The position numbers and the translations under genes are program-made. The notes under the pieces were generated by a model that saw only the letters and a program-made list of their open reading frames with translations, searched no databases and was not told where the DNA came from. DNA of 64,000 bases from Streptomyces sp. VRA16 Mangrove soil (GTDB lineage Bacteria; Actinomycetota; Actinomycetes; Streptomycetales; Streptomycetaceae), in the NCBI RefSeq assembly GCF_017377775.1, contig NZ_JAFVLN010000001.1, forward strand, positions 806,001-870,000. Reading direction: 5' to 3'. Of the stretch, positions 9,048-16,467 are shown piece after piece; positions within the stretch are counted from its first letter, which is position 1, and every line of letters starts with the position of its first letter.

Positions 9048-9637
9048 CGGGGCGCCGGGCCCAGGTGGGCGTCGAGCACCGAGGCGAGGAGCGGCTCGAT
9101 GTCGTCGACGGCGACGGCGAGTTGGAGGCTGCCCCAGCCCCAGAGCTGGGCGACGCCGTGCAGGTTGGCCCACAACGCGCCCGCCACGAGCCTGGGTTCG
9201 GCCTCGGGGCGGACGCCGGCCACCAGCTCCGTCAGCATCGCGAACAGGGGCAGGCTCGTGTCGCGCAGTCCCAGTTCGTCGCTCTCCAGCAGATCGTGAC
9301 GGAACATCAGCTCGTACATGCCGCGATGCTCCGCCGCGAACGCGAGATAGGTGCGGGCCAGTGCGGCGATCCGGCGGCGCGGTTCCGCGGCTGCCCCGCG
9401 CAGCGCGAGCGTCGCTTCCTCTCCCAGCTGCTCGAAGCCGCGCCGGGCGATCGCCGACAGCAACTCCAGGTGGGTGGGGAAGTAGCGGCGCGGCGCCCCG
9501 TGCGAGACCCCGGCGCGCCGGGCGATCTCCCGCAGCGACAGCGCCGCCGCGCCCTCCGCGTCCACCAGGGCCACGCCTGTGTCGACGAGGCGGTCCCGCA
9601 GGCCGCCCCCGGTCCCGCTGTCTTCTCCGGTCTGCAT
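9044..9637 (-). CDS. TetR-family regulator of the adjacent MFS pump
   Basis: 197 residues from the ATG at 9637; a GTG at 9643 would add two residues but lies inside the operator. The HTH is LSLREIARRAGVSHGAPRRYF (about residues 38-58), followed by a C-terminal ligand-binding domain of the TetR_C WHG type. The gene is first in a two-gene operon with the MFS exporter (ATGA overlap). The palindrome overlapping its start codon suggests autorepression released by the pump's substrate. Confidence 0.85.
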   Translation of the reverse strand: MQTGEDSGTGGGLRDRLVDTGVALVDAEGAAALSLREIARRAGVSHGAPRRYFPTHLELLSAIARRGFEQLGEEATLALRGAAAEPRRRIAALARTYLAFAAEHRGMYELMFRHDLLESDELGLRDTSLPLFAMLTELVAGVRPEAEPRLVAGALWANLHGVAQLWGWGSLQLAVAVDDIEPLLASVLDAHLGPAPR

Positions 9638-9638
9638 G

Positions 9639-9671
9639 GACACTGTCTACCCGATCGACGTAGACAGTGTC
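9639..9671. promoter_or_regulatory. TetR operator with nested palindromes
   Basis: GACACTGTCTAC (9639-9650) and GTAGACAGTGTC (9660-9671) are a perfect 12-bp inverted repeat separated by nine bases. Each half is itself palindromic: GACA-C-TGTC at 9639-9647 and TAGACA-G-TGTCTA at 9661-9673. This gives two adjacent dimer sites, the first immediately beside the TetR start codon. Confidence 0.75.
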
Positions 9672-9777
9672 TACTCCACTCGTCGGGGCGCGGCCCTTCA
9701 AGGTGTCGACCCGGGCCGCTACGCTGCGCGCCGCCAGGCAGAACCCGTGGGGGAACCCGACGACCGCTGGGGGCCGC

Positions 9778-10617
9778 ATGATCGACACGACCGACCTCTC
9801 GATCCCCGACGGCGACGAACGGCGGCTGCGCCTGGACGTGGAGAAGGACGGCGTCGGCGTCGTCACGCTCTGCCGCCCGGCCAAGCTCAACGCCTGGAGC
9901 TGGGAGTCCAGCCGACAGCTCGGGGCGCTGGCCGACCGGATCCGCTTCGACGACCGCATCCGGGTCGTCCTGCTGCGGGCCGAGGGCCGGGCCTTCTGCG
10001 CGGGCATCGACGTCACCGCGCCCGGCGGCGGCATCGAGGGGGACAGCCGGTCCGCCCGCAGCCATGCCTACTACGAGGGGATCCGCTGGGTGCACGAGCG
10101 GTTCGCCGCGTTCGCCCGCCTGCCGCAGCCCGTCGTCGCCGCCGTGCAGGGGTACTGCCTCGGCTTCGGCTTCGAGCTCGCCCTCATGGCGGACGTCCGG
10201 ATCGCCGCCGACGACGCCGTCTTCGCCCTGCCGGAGGCACGGCTCGGCGTGGCCGTCGACGCGGGCGGCGACCTGCGCATCGCACGTGAGGCCGGTGCGG
10301 GCTGGGCCAAGTACCTGGCCCTGACCGGCCGGCGCATCGACGCCGACACCGCGCACCGGCTCCACCTGCTCCAACAGGTCGTCCCGGGCGACGGGTTGGC
10401 GGACACCGCACGAGAACTGGCCGCGGAGATCGCCGCCAACGCACCCCTGGCCGTGCGGTCCGTCAAGCGCGACATCGACACCTACGCCGACGCGGGCCTC
10501 GACACGGCCCTCGACCGGGTCGCCATGAGCGCCGCGCTCACCCTCACATCGGACGACGCCACCGAGGGCTTCACGGCGCGGGCCCGCCGGGAGGCGCCGC
10601 GGTTCCGCGGGGTGTGA
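9778..10617 (+). CDS. Enoyl-CoA hydratase/isomerase family protein
   Basis: 279 residues, crotonase fold. The oxyanion-hole segments are RAFCAGIDV and GYCLGFGFELALMADVRIAA, followed by FALPEARLGV where the catalytic Glu of classical hydratases lies. The fold hydrates 2-enoyl-CoA or isomerises double bonds of acyl-CoA; the exact substrate is unknown. The ATG at 9778 has no strong ribosome binding site. A TACGCT box lies 53 bases upstream (9719-9724). It may feed the same acyl-CoA catabolism as the dehydrogenases at 15283-17582, but it is transcribed separately. Confidence 0.8.
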   Translation: MIDTTDLSIPDGDERRLRLDVEKDGVGVVTLCRPAKLNAWSWESSRQLGALADRIRFDDRIRVVLLRAEGRAFCAGIDVTAPGGGIEGDSRSARSHAYYEGIRWVHERFAAFARLPQPVVAAVQGYCLGFGFELALMADVRIAADDAVFALPEARLGVAVDAGGDLRIAREAGAGWAKYLALTGRRIDADTAHRLHLLQQVVPGDGLADTARELAAEIAANAPLAVRSVKRDIDTYADAGLDTALDRVAMSAALTLTSDDATEGFTARARREAPRFRGV

Positions 10618-10643
10618 GGCATGCGGGGCGCTGCCGCATCCTC
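10616..10643. terminator. Terminator hairpin between enoyl-CoA hydratase and MerR genes
   Basis: GAGG-C-ATGCGG (10616-10626) pairs with CCGCAT-CCTC (10634-10643), giving a 10-bp stem with one bulged C and a 7-base loop, between convergent genes. Confidence 0.55.
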
Positions 10644-10656
10644 TCGGTGCCGGGCG

Positions 10657-11025
10657 TCAGACAGCCGGAGTGCTCAACCGCTCCGTCGCCTCGATGTAGC
10701 TCTGCAGCAAGCCGCGTGTGCGGACGAGGGTGTCGATGTGGGCGTCCAGGTCCGCGCGTCGGTCCCGCAGTGTGGTCAACAGCTCCTCGCAGGGCCCCAG
10801 TTGTGGGGTGGAACCGGTCGCGCACGGGAGGATCGACGCGATGTCCCGGGTGGAGAGGCCCGCCTCCAGGAGGTGGCGGATCCGGCCGACGGTGAGCGGT
10901 GCGTCGTCGCCGTAGTCGCGATAGCCGTTCGGGCCGCGCCGGGGGCGCAGCAGGCCCTGGGACTCGTAGTAGCGCAACTGGTGCGTGCGCACCCCGGTCC
11001 GCCGGCTCAGCTCCCCGATCCGCAT
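10657..11025 (-). CDS. MerR-family transcriptional regulator
   Basis: 122 residues. The N-terminal winged HTH reads MRIGELSRRTGVRTHQLRYYESQ, followed by the usual GYRDYGD wing and a C-terminal dimerisation coiled coil (ELLTTLRDRRADLDAHIDTL). The C-terminal part is short, as in metal- or redox-sensing members, with Cys68 and Cys79 present. It faces a PPOx-fold gene across a MerR-style promoter at 11038-11069, which it probably activates by DNA untwisting. Confidence 0.8.
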   Translation of the reverse strand: MRIGELSRRTGVRTHQLRYYESQGLLRPRRGPNGYRDYGDDAPLTVGRIRHLLEAGLSTRDIASILPCATGSTPQLGPCEELLTTLRDRRADLDAHIDTLVRTRGLLQSYIEATERLSTPAV

Positions 11026-11037
11026 GCCGTGTCCCCC

Positions 11038-11069
11038 TTGACCTTCACACCGGTCTGAAGGTCGATGAT
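11038..11069 (+). promoter_or_regulatory. MerR-type promoter with 20-bp spacer and central palindrome
   Basis: The -35 TTGACC (11038-11043) and -10 GATGAT (11064-11069) are 20 bases apart, longer than the normal 17, as MerR-activated promoters are. The palindrome ACCTTCA-N8-TGAAGGT (11041-11062) fills the spacer. The -10 box is followed by six bases and the ATG at 11076, so the mRNA is probably leaderless. Confidence 0.7.
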
Positions 11070-11075
11070 TCTGCC

Positions 11076-11516
11076 ATGTCTGCCATGTCTGCCACGACCT
11101 TCGACCCCCGCGCGCTGCTCGCCCAGAGCCGACTCGGGGTGCTCGCCACCCTCAAGTCCGACGGGCGGCCCCAGCTCTCGCCCGTCACGCCCTTCTACGA
11201 CCCGGCCACCGGGGCCCTGTACGTGTCGATGACCGAGGGGCGGGCCAAGACGGCGAACCTGCGCCGCGACCCCCGTGCCGCCCTGGAGGTCACCGCCCCC
11301 GACGGGAGGTCCTGGGCGACGGCCGAGGGCGTCGTGAAACTGACCGGTCCCGGCGACGACCCGCACGGGCCCGAGGTCGAGGCGCTCGTCGACCACTACC
11401 GGCTGGCCGCGGGAGAGCACCCGGACTGGGACGAGTTCCGGACCGCGATGGTCGCCGACCGGCGCGTGCTGATGGTCATGGAGGTCGAGCGCGTCTACGG
11501 GCAGCGCATCGGCTGA
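11076..11516 (+). CDS. PPOx-class (pyridoxamine phosphate oxidase-like) flavin/F420-dependent protein
   Basis: 146 residues with a split-barrel FMN-binding fold: LLAQSRLGVLATLKSDGRPQ at the N terminus, PVTPFYD, and KTANLRRDPRAALEV. This pattern resembles the Rv1155-like F420-dependent reductases and oxidases of actinobacteria. Two in-frame ATGs occur (11076, 11085); the first fits the leaderless promoter. The divergent MerR regulator probably controls it. The small-molecule substrate is unknown. Confidence 0.75.
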   Translation: MSAMSATTFDPRALLAQSRLGVLATLKSDGRPQLSPVTPFYDPATGALYVSMTEGRAKTANLRRDPRAALEVTAPDGRSWATAEGVVKLTGPGDDPHGPEVEALVDHYRLAAGEHPDWDEFRTAMVADRRVLMVMEVERVYGQRIG

Positions 11517-11531
11517 AGCCGACCCGCCCCG

Positions 11532-12431
11532 TCACCCGTCGACGAACGGCCCCCGCCCCATCTGCTCCCGCACCGTGGCCACCGGCGCGTTCACCAGAGC
11601 GCGCCGCTGCCAGTTCGCCCCGTCCACCACCAGCGTGTGGCCGCTGACGAAACGCGCGTAGGGGGAGGCGAGGAAGGTGGCCGCCCAGCCCAACTCCCGT
11701 GGCGCGCCCACCCGGAGAGCGGGCTGGCGGGCGCCGGGGTCCTCGGCCCGGTCCAGGTTCGCGCGGATGTCGGACGTCATGTCGTCGTGCGGCATGAGCC
11801 CCGGCACAAGACCGTTGACCTGGATGCCGTACGGACCCCACTCCACCGCCAGCGTCTCCACCAGGTTCTTCACACCCGCCTTCGCCGCCGCGCTGTGCGC
11901 GTATCCGGGCCCGCCGGTCCACGCGTACGAGGCGCCGACCGCGATGACCGACCCCGGTGTGCCCGCCGCCAAGTGCCGGCGGCCGAACTCGCGGCTCATG
12001 AAGAACGTGCCGTTGAGCGTGATGTCGACGACCGAACGCCAGCCGCCCGGGCTCAACTCCTCGGCCGGGACGGGAAAGTTCGCCGCCGCGTTGTTCACCA
12101 GGACGTCCGGGACGCGGCCGTGCGCCGCCACCGCCGCGTCGAAGACCTCGGCGATCCGGCCCGCGTCCCGGATGTCACAGGTCGCCGCCGTCACCTTCCC
12201 CGCGCCCTCCACCGCCGCCAACTCCTCCCGCGCGGGCGCCAGATGCTCGCCCTTGCGGCTCACGATCATCACGTCCGCGCCGAGCCGCGCGAACTCGGCC
12301 GCGATCGCCCGGCCGAGCCCGGTCCCGCCCCCGGTCACCAGCACGATCCGGTCGTCGTACGTGCCCGGGGGCAGCGCCGAGGCGCCGAGCGGGGGAGGGG
12401 CGGGCAGTCCGGGCGGATCGGGAGTCGTCAT
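11532..12431 (-). CDS. SDR oxidoreductase of the 2,4-dienoyl-CoA reductase type
   Basis: 299 residues. The Rossmann motif TGGGTGLGRAIA, the CD-I segment and NNAA are classical SDR features. The active-site stretch is GPGYAHSAAAKAGV, in which Ser and Lys are spaced as in 2,4-dienoyl-CoA reductases rather than the YxxxK of classical SDRs. It likely reduces unsaturated acyl-CoA or a similar thioester with NADPH. The N-terminal extension of about 25 residues is Pro-rich. It reads away from the flavoprotein gene at 12457. Confidence 0.75.
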   Translation of the reverse strand: MTTPDPPGLPAPPPLGASALPPGTYDDRIVLVTGGGTGLGRAIAAEFARLGADVMIVSRKGEHLAPAREELAAVEGAGKVTAATCDIRDAGRIAEVFDAAVAAHGRVPDVLVNNAAANFPVPAEELSPGGWRSVVDITLNGTFFMSREFGRRHLAAGTPGSVIAVGASYAWTGGPGYAHSAAAKAGVKNLVETLAVEWGPYGIQVNGLVPGLMPHDDMTSDIRANLDRAEDPGARQPALRVGAPRELGWAATFLASPYARFVSGHTLVVDGANWQRRALVNAPVATVREQMGRGPFVDG

Positions 12432-12456
12432 GCGGCCATGGATACCGCTTGCACCC

Positions 12457-13485
12457 TCAACTTGCCACGCCCGCGCCCGACTTGGTGCGGGCCCGCGCCA
12501 CCGCCCGCTCCCCCTCCGGCGAGAAGGCCCCGGACCGGCGTAGCTCGGCGCCCCGCGCGGCATCGGAGGTGACCAGCTGCGCGTTGATGAAGGCGCCGGC
12601 CCGGTAGCCCGCGCTCGCCGCGTTGATCACCTGCTCCGCCGCACCGGCCGCGTTGCCCACCGCCCACACGCCCGGCACGCTGGTCTGCCCCGTCGGGTCC
12701 ACGGACACGAACGGGCCCGCCGGAGTCTCCTCGGTACGGGCGCCGAGCGCGGACAGCAGACCGTCGCGCGGCACCATCCGCGTCGGCACCACGAACACCG
12801 ACCGCGGCAGCACCCGCCCGCTCGCGAGCCGCACCCCGGTCAGCCGGTCGTCCGTCACCACGAGGCCGTCGATCCTGCCGGTGGCCACGCTCACCCCGGC
12901 CGCGGCCAGCAGCTGCCAGTCGTCGTCCGGCAGCTCGTCCGCGTCCGTGTCGTCCAGGAACAGCGTCACGTCGTCGGAGAGCTGGCTGAACAACAGCGCC
13001 TGATGCGTGCCGACCGCCTTCCGGTACAGCACGCCGATCGGCTGGTCCCGCACCTCCCAGCCGTGGCAGTACGGGCAGTGCAGCACGTCCTTGCCCCAGC
13101 GCTCGGCGACCCCGGGCACGTCCGGCAGCTCGTCGACCAGGCCGGTCGCGATCACCAGGCGGCGCGCGTGCACCCGGCCGCCGTCCGCGAGCTCCAGATC
13201 GAACTCGCCGCTCCCGTCCGGCTCGGCCGACGTCACCCGGCCCCGCACCAGCTCCACGCCGTACCCGGAGACCTCCCTGCGCACCTCGGCCAGGAACGCG
13301 CCGGGCGGCATGCCGTCGCGCGAGGGGAAGCCCTGCATGTGCGCGGCCGGTGCGTTGCGCGGCTCGCCCGCGTCGACGACCAGGACCGAGCGCCGGGACC
13401 GGCCCAGGATCAGCGCCGCCGACAGTCCCGCCGCGCCGCCTCCGACGACCACGACCTCGTACGTCTCCCGCTGCGTGCTCTTCAT
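12457..13485 (-). CDS. Thioredoxin-reductase-like FAD flavoprotein with CPYC disulfide motif
   Basis: 342 residues. The FAD site is VVVGGGAAGLSAALILGR near the N terminus and the C-terminal flavin motif is VWAVGNAAG. The redox motif CPYCHGWE sits in the NADPH domain as in thioredoxin reductases and small-molecule dithiol oxidases. There is no thioredoxin gene beside it, so the partner is uncertain. The start is the ATG at 13485 with GAGGTG just upstream on the minus strand. The C-terminal tail beyond the flavin domain is Arg-rich and longer than in TrxB. It is divergent from the XRE-cupin regulator. Confidence 0.75.
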   Translation of the reverse strand: MKSTQRETYEVVVVGGGAAGLSAALILGRSRRSVLVVDAGEPRNAPAAHMQGFPSRDGMPPGAFLAEVRREVSGYGVELVRGRVTSAEPDGSGEFDLELADGGRVHARRLVIATGLVDELPDVPGVAERWGKDVLHCPYCHGWEVRDQPIGVLYRKAVGTHQALLFSQLSDDVTLFLDDTDADELPDDDWQLLAAAGVSVATGRIDGLVVTDDRLTGVRLASGRVLPRSVFVVPTRMVPRDGLLSALGARTEETPAGPFVSVDPTGQTSVPGVWAVGNAAGAAEQVINAASAGYRAGAFINAQLVTSDAARGAELRRSGAFSPEGERAVARARTKSGAGVAS

Positions 13486-13550
13486 GGGTTCACCTCGTTC
13501 GATCGCCGGCTCATGCCTCATGACCGCCAAGGTGCACCCGATCTACGGGA

Positions 13551-13579
13551 TTGACAAACACGTTTGCCGAAACTGCAAT
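13551..13579 (+). promoter_or_regulatory. Sigma-70-type promoter of the XRE-cupin gene with embedded operator
   Basis: A perfect -35 TTGACA (13551-13556) is followed after 17 bases by TGCAAT (13574-13579) and then six bases to the ATG at 13586. CAAAC-AC-GTTTG (13555-13566) is an inverted repeat overlapping the -35 box, a likely autoregulatory operator. Confidence 0.65.
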
Positions 13580-13585
13580 GGATGG

Positions 13586-14215
13586 ATGAACGCACACGCA
13601 GACGACCCCCAGGGGACCGCCCCCGATGTGAGCATGGATGACGTGCTCTCCGGTGTCGGTCCCCGGCTGCGCGCCCTGCGCAAGGAGCGCGGCGCCACGC
13701 TCTCCGGGCTCTCCGAGACCACCGGCATCTCCGTCAGTACGCTCTCCCGTCTGGAGTCGGGCCTGCGCAAGCCCAGCCTGGAGCTGCTGCTGCCGATCGC
13801 CCGCGCCCACAAGGTGCCGCTGGACGAGCTGGTGGGCGCCCCGCCGGTGGAGGACCCCCGGGTGCGGGCCGCGCCGGTCACGCGGCACGGGCGCACCATG
13901 ATTCCGCTGACCAGGCAGCCCGGCGGCCTCCAGGCGTACAAGATCATCGTGCCGCAGGGGAAGGCGGAGCCCGACCCGCAGACCCACGAGGGCTACGAGT
14001 GGATCTACATGCTGTCCGGCAAGCTGCGGCTCGTCCTGGGGGAGCACGACGTGGTCCTCGTCCCGGGGGAGGCGGCCGAGTTCGACACGCGCGTCCCGCA
14101 CTGGTTCGGGTCGACCGGCGAGGGGCCGGCCGAATTCCTGAGCCTGTTCGGTCCGCAGGGGGAGCGGATGCACGTACGGGCGCGGCCCGCCCGCGCGCCC
14201 CGCTCCGAGGAGTGA
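13586..14215 (+). CDS. XRE-family regulator with C-terminal cupin sensor domain
   Basis: 209 residues. The N-terminal HTH reads LRALRKERGATLSGLSETTG-ISVSTLSRLESG (about residues 29-60). The C-terminal domain (about 115-195) is a cupin with HEGYEWIYMLSG and VPHWFG, ligand-binding motifs of the HipB/PuuR type. The start at 13586 agrees with the promoter TTGACA-N17-TGCAAT-N6-ATG and implies a leaderless mRNA. It precedes, on the same strand, a quinone reductase and two acyl-CoA dehydrogenases that it may control, and it is divergent from the CPYC flavoprotein. Confidence 0.8.
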   Translation: MNAHADDPQGTAPDVSMDDVLSGVGPRLRALRKERGATLSGLSETTGISVSTLSRLESGLRKPSLELLLPIARAHKVPLDELVGAPPVEDPRVRAAPVTRHGRTMIPLTRQPGGLQAYKIIVPQGKAEPDPQTHEGYEWIYMLSGKLRLVLGEHDVVLVPGEAAEFDTRVPHWFGSTGEGPAEFLSLFGPQGERMHVRARPARAPRSEE

Positions 14216-14299
14216 GGCACCAGGGCATTCACAGAAGGGCAAGCGACCGCTTAGTATGCAGCCGAACCGTGTGACGAAGCAGTCCCGTGGAGGCCCCGC

Positions 14300-15286
14300 A
14301 TGCAGGCATGGCAAGTGCACGAGAACGGCGAGCCGAGCGAGGTGATGCGCCTCGAAGAGGTGGAGCGCCCCGTGCCCGGCGAGGGGCAGGTCCTGCTCAA
14401 GGTGCGCGCCGCCAACATCAACTTCCCGGACGCGCTGCTGTGCCGCGGCCAGTACCAGGTGCGGCCGCCGCTGCCGTTCACCCCCGGGGTGGAGATCTGC
14501 GGCGAGACCGAGGACGGCCGCCGCGTCATCGCCAACCCGGCGCTGCCGTACGGCGGCTTCGCCGAGTACGCCGTCGCCGACGCCCGTGCGCTGCTGCCCG
14601 CGCCGGACGCCCTGGACGACGCCGAGACCGCGGCGCTGCACATCGGCTACCAGACGGGCTGGTTCGGACTGCACCAGCGGGCCCGCCTCCAGGAGGGCGA
14701 GACGCTGCTCGTGCACGCCGCCGCGGGCGGGGTCGGCAGCGCCGCCGTCCAGCTCGGCAAGGCCGCCGGGGCCACCGTCATCGGTGTCGTCGGCGGACCC
14801 GAGAAGGCCAAGGTCGCCCAGGAGCTGGGCTGTGACGTCGTCATCGACCGGCGTTCCGAGAACGTCATCGCCGCCGTGAAGGAGGCGACCGGCGGCCGTG
14901 GCGCCGACGTGATCTACGACCCGGTGGGCGGCGAGGCGTACACGCAGTCCGCGAAGACCGTCGCCTTCGAGGGCCGGATCGTCGTCGTCGGCTTCGCCTC
15001 GGGCACCATCCCGAGCCCGGCGCTCAACCACGCCCTCGTGAAGAACTACTCGATCATGGGCCTGCACTGGGGCCTGTACGCGCAGAAGAACCCCGGGCTG
15101 ATCCCGCACTGCCACGAGCGGCTCACCGAGCTCGCCGCGAGCGGCGCCATCAAGCCGCTGGTCAGCGACCGCGTCGACCTCGCCGACGCCCCGGCCGCCG
15201 TGCAGCGCGTCGCCGACGGTGTCACCACCGGCCGCGTCGTCGTGGTGCCCGGCCTCCGCGCCCGTACGGAAGGAGCCGCCGCATGA
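14300..15286 (+). CDS. NADPH:quinone reductase-like zinc-free medium-chain dehydrogenase
   Basis: 328 residues. The GroES-like N-terminal domain (NINFPDALLCRGQYQ) lacks the zinc-ligand cysteines of alcohol dehydrogenases. The Rossmann segment HAAAGGVGSAAVQLGKAAGA binds NADPH. The enzyme probably reduces quinones or enoyl groups. GTGGAGG ten bases upstream supports the ATG. Its stop overlaps the next start (ATGA, 15283-15286), placing it first of a three-gene coupled operon with two acyl-CoA dehydrogenases. Confidence 0.85.
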   Translation: MQAWQVHENGEPSEVMRLEEVERPVPGEGQVLLKVRAANINFPDALLCRGQYQVRPPLPFTPGVEICGETEDGRRVIANPALPYGGFAEYAVADARALLPAPDALDDAETAALHIGYQTGWFGLHQRARLQEGETLLVHAAAGGVGSAAVQLGKAAGATVIGVVGGPEKAKVAQELGCDVVIDRRSENVIAAVKEATGGRGADVIYDPVGGEAYTQSAKTVAFEGRIVVVGFASGTIPSPALNHALVKNYSIMGLHWGLYAQKNPGLIPHCHERLTELAASGAIKPLVSDRVDLADAPAAVQRVADGVTTGRVVVVPGLRARTEGAAA

Positions 15287-16467
15287 CCGTCGACGCAGCT
15301 CAACTGCGCACCCTCACCCAGGAGTTCCTTGCCGCCCACCCGGTGGCGACCACCTCCCGCGAGGACTTCCTCAGCGCCCGCTTCGACGCGGGACTCGCCT
15401 GGGTGCACTACCCGGAGGGCCTCGGCGGGCTCGACACGCCGCGCGCCCTCCAGGCCGTCGTGGACGCCGAGCTGGAGGCCGCGGGCGCCCCCGACAACGC
15501 GCCGCGGCGCAACGGCATCGGCCTCGGCATGGCCGCGCCCACCATCCTGCGCTACGGCACCGAGGAGCAGAAGCAGCGCTTCCTCAAGCCGCTGTGGACC
15601 GGCGAGGAGGTGTGGTGCCAGCTGTTCAGCGAGCCCGGCGCCGGCTCCGACCTCGCCGCGCTCGGCACCCGCGCCGTCCGCGACGGCGACGACTGGGTGG
15701 TCAACGGCCAGAAGGTGTGGACGTCCGGCGCGCACAACGCCCGGTTCGCCATCCTCATCGCCCGTACCGACCCGGACGTGCCCAAGCACAAGGGCATCAC
15801 CTACTTCGTGTGCGACATGACGGACCCGGGCGTCGACGTGCGGCCGCTGCGCCAGATCACCGGCGAGGCCGAGTTCAACGAGGTGTTCCTGACCGACGTC
15901 CGGATCCCCGACGCCCACCGGCTCGGCGAGATCGGCGACGGCTGGAAGGTCGCCCAGACCACCCTCAACAACGAGCGCGTCGCCATCGGCGGCATGCGCA
16001 TCCCGCGTGAGGGCGGCCTCATCGGCATCGTTGCCGACGTGTGGCGCGAGCGGCCCGAGCTGCGCACCCACGATCTGCACCAGCGGCTGGTGCAGCTGTG
16101 GGTCGACGCCGAGGTCGCCCGCCTCACCGGTGAGCGGCTGCGCCAGCAGCTCGTCGCCGGACACCCCGGACCCGAGGGCGCCGGCATGAAGCTCGGCTTC
16201 GCCCGGCTCAACCAGGAGATCAGCGGCCTGGAGCTGGAACTCCTGGGCGAGGAGGGCCTGTTGTACGACGACTGGACGATGCGTCGCCCGGAGATCGTCG
16301 ACTTCGCGGGCCGCGAGGCGGGGTACCGCTACCTGCGGGCCAAGGGCAACAGCATCGAGGGCGGGACGAGCGAGGTCCTGCTGAACATCGTCGCCGAGCG
16401 CGTTCTGGGCCTGCCGTCCGAGCCGCGCACCGACAAGGACGTCGCGTGGAAGGACCTGGCCCGATGA
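15283..16467 (+). CDS. Acyl-CoA dehydrogenase, first of a pair
   Basis: 394 residues. FAD-binding signatures are QLFSEPGAGSDLAAL and DDWVVNGQKVWTSGA, with the C-terminal GNSIEGGTSEVLLNIVAERVLGLP. It oxidises acyl-CoA to 2-enoyl-CoA and passes electrons to ETF. It overlaps both neighbours by ATGA. Coupled pairs of unlike dehydrogenases such as this one often form heteromeric FadE enzymes acting on bulky (steroid, branched or aromatic) acyl-CoA in actinobacteria. That assembly is an inference here. Confidence 0.85.
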   Translation: MTVDAAQLRTLTQEFLAAHPVATTSREDFLSARFDAGLAWVHYPEGLGGLDTPRALQAVVDAELEAAGAPDNAPRRNGIGLGMAAPTILRYGTEEQKQRFLKPLWTGEEVWCQLFSEPGAGSDLAALGTRAVRDGDDWVVNGQKVWTSGAHNARFAILIARTDPDVPKHKGITYFVCDMTDPGVDVRPLRQITGEAEFNEVFLTDVRIPDAHRLGEIGDGWKVAQTTLNNERVAIGGMRIPREGGLIGIVADVWRERPELRTHDLHQRLVQLWVDAEVARLTGERLRQQLVAGHPGPEGAGMKLGFARLNQEISGLELELLGEEGLLYDDWTMRRPEIVDFAGREAGYRYLRAKGNSIEGGTSEVLLNIVAERVLGLPSEPRTDKDVAWKDLAR

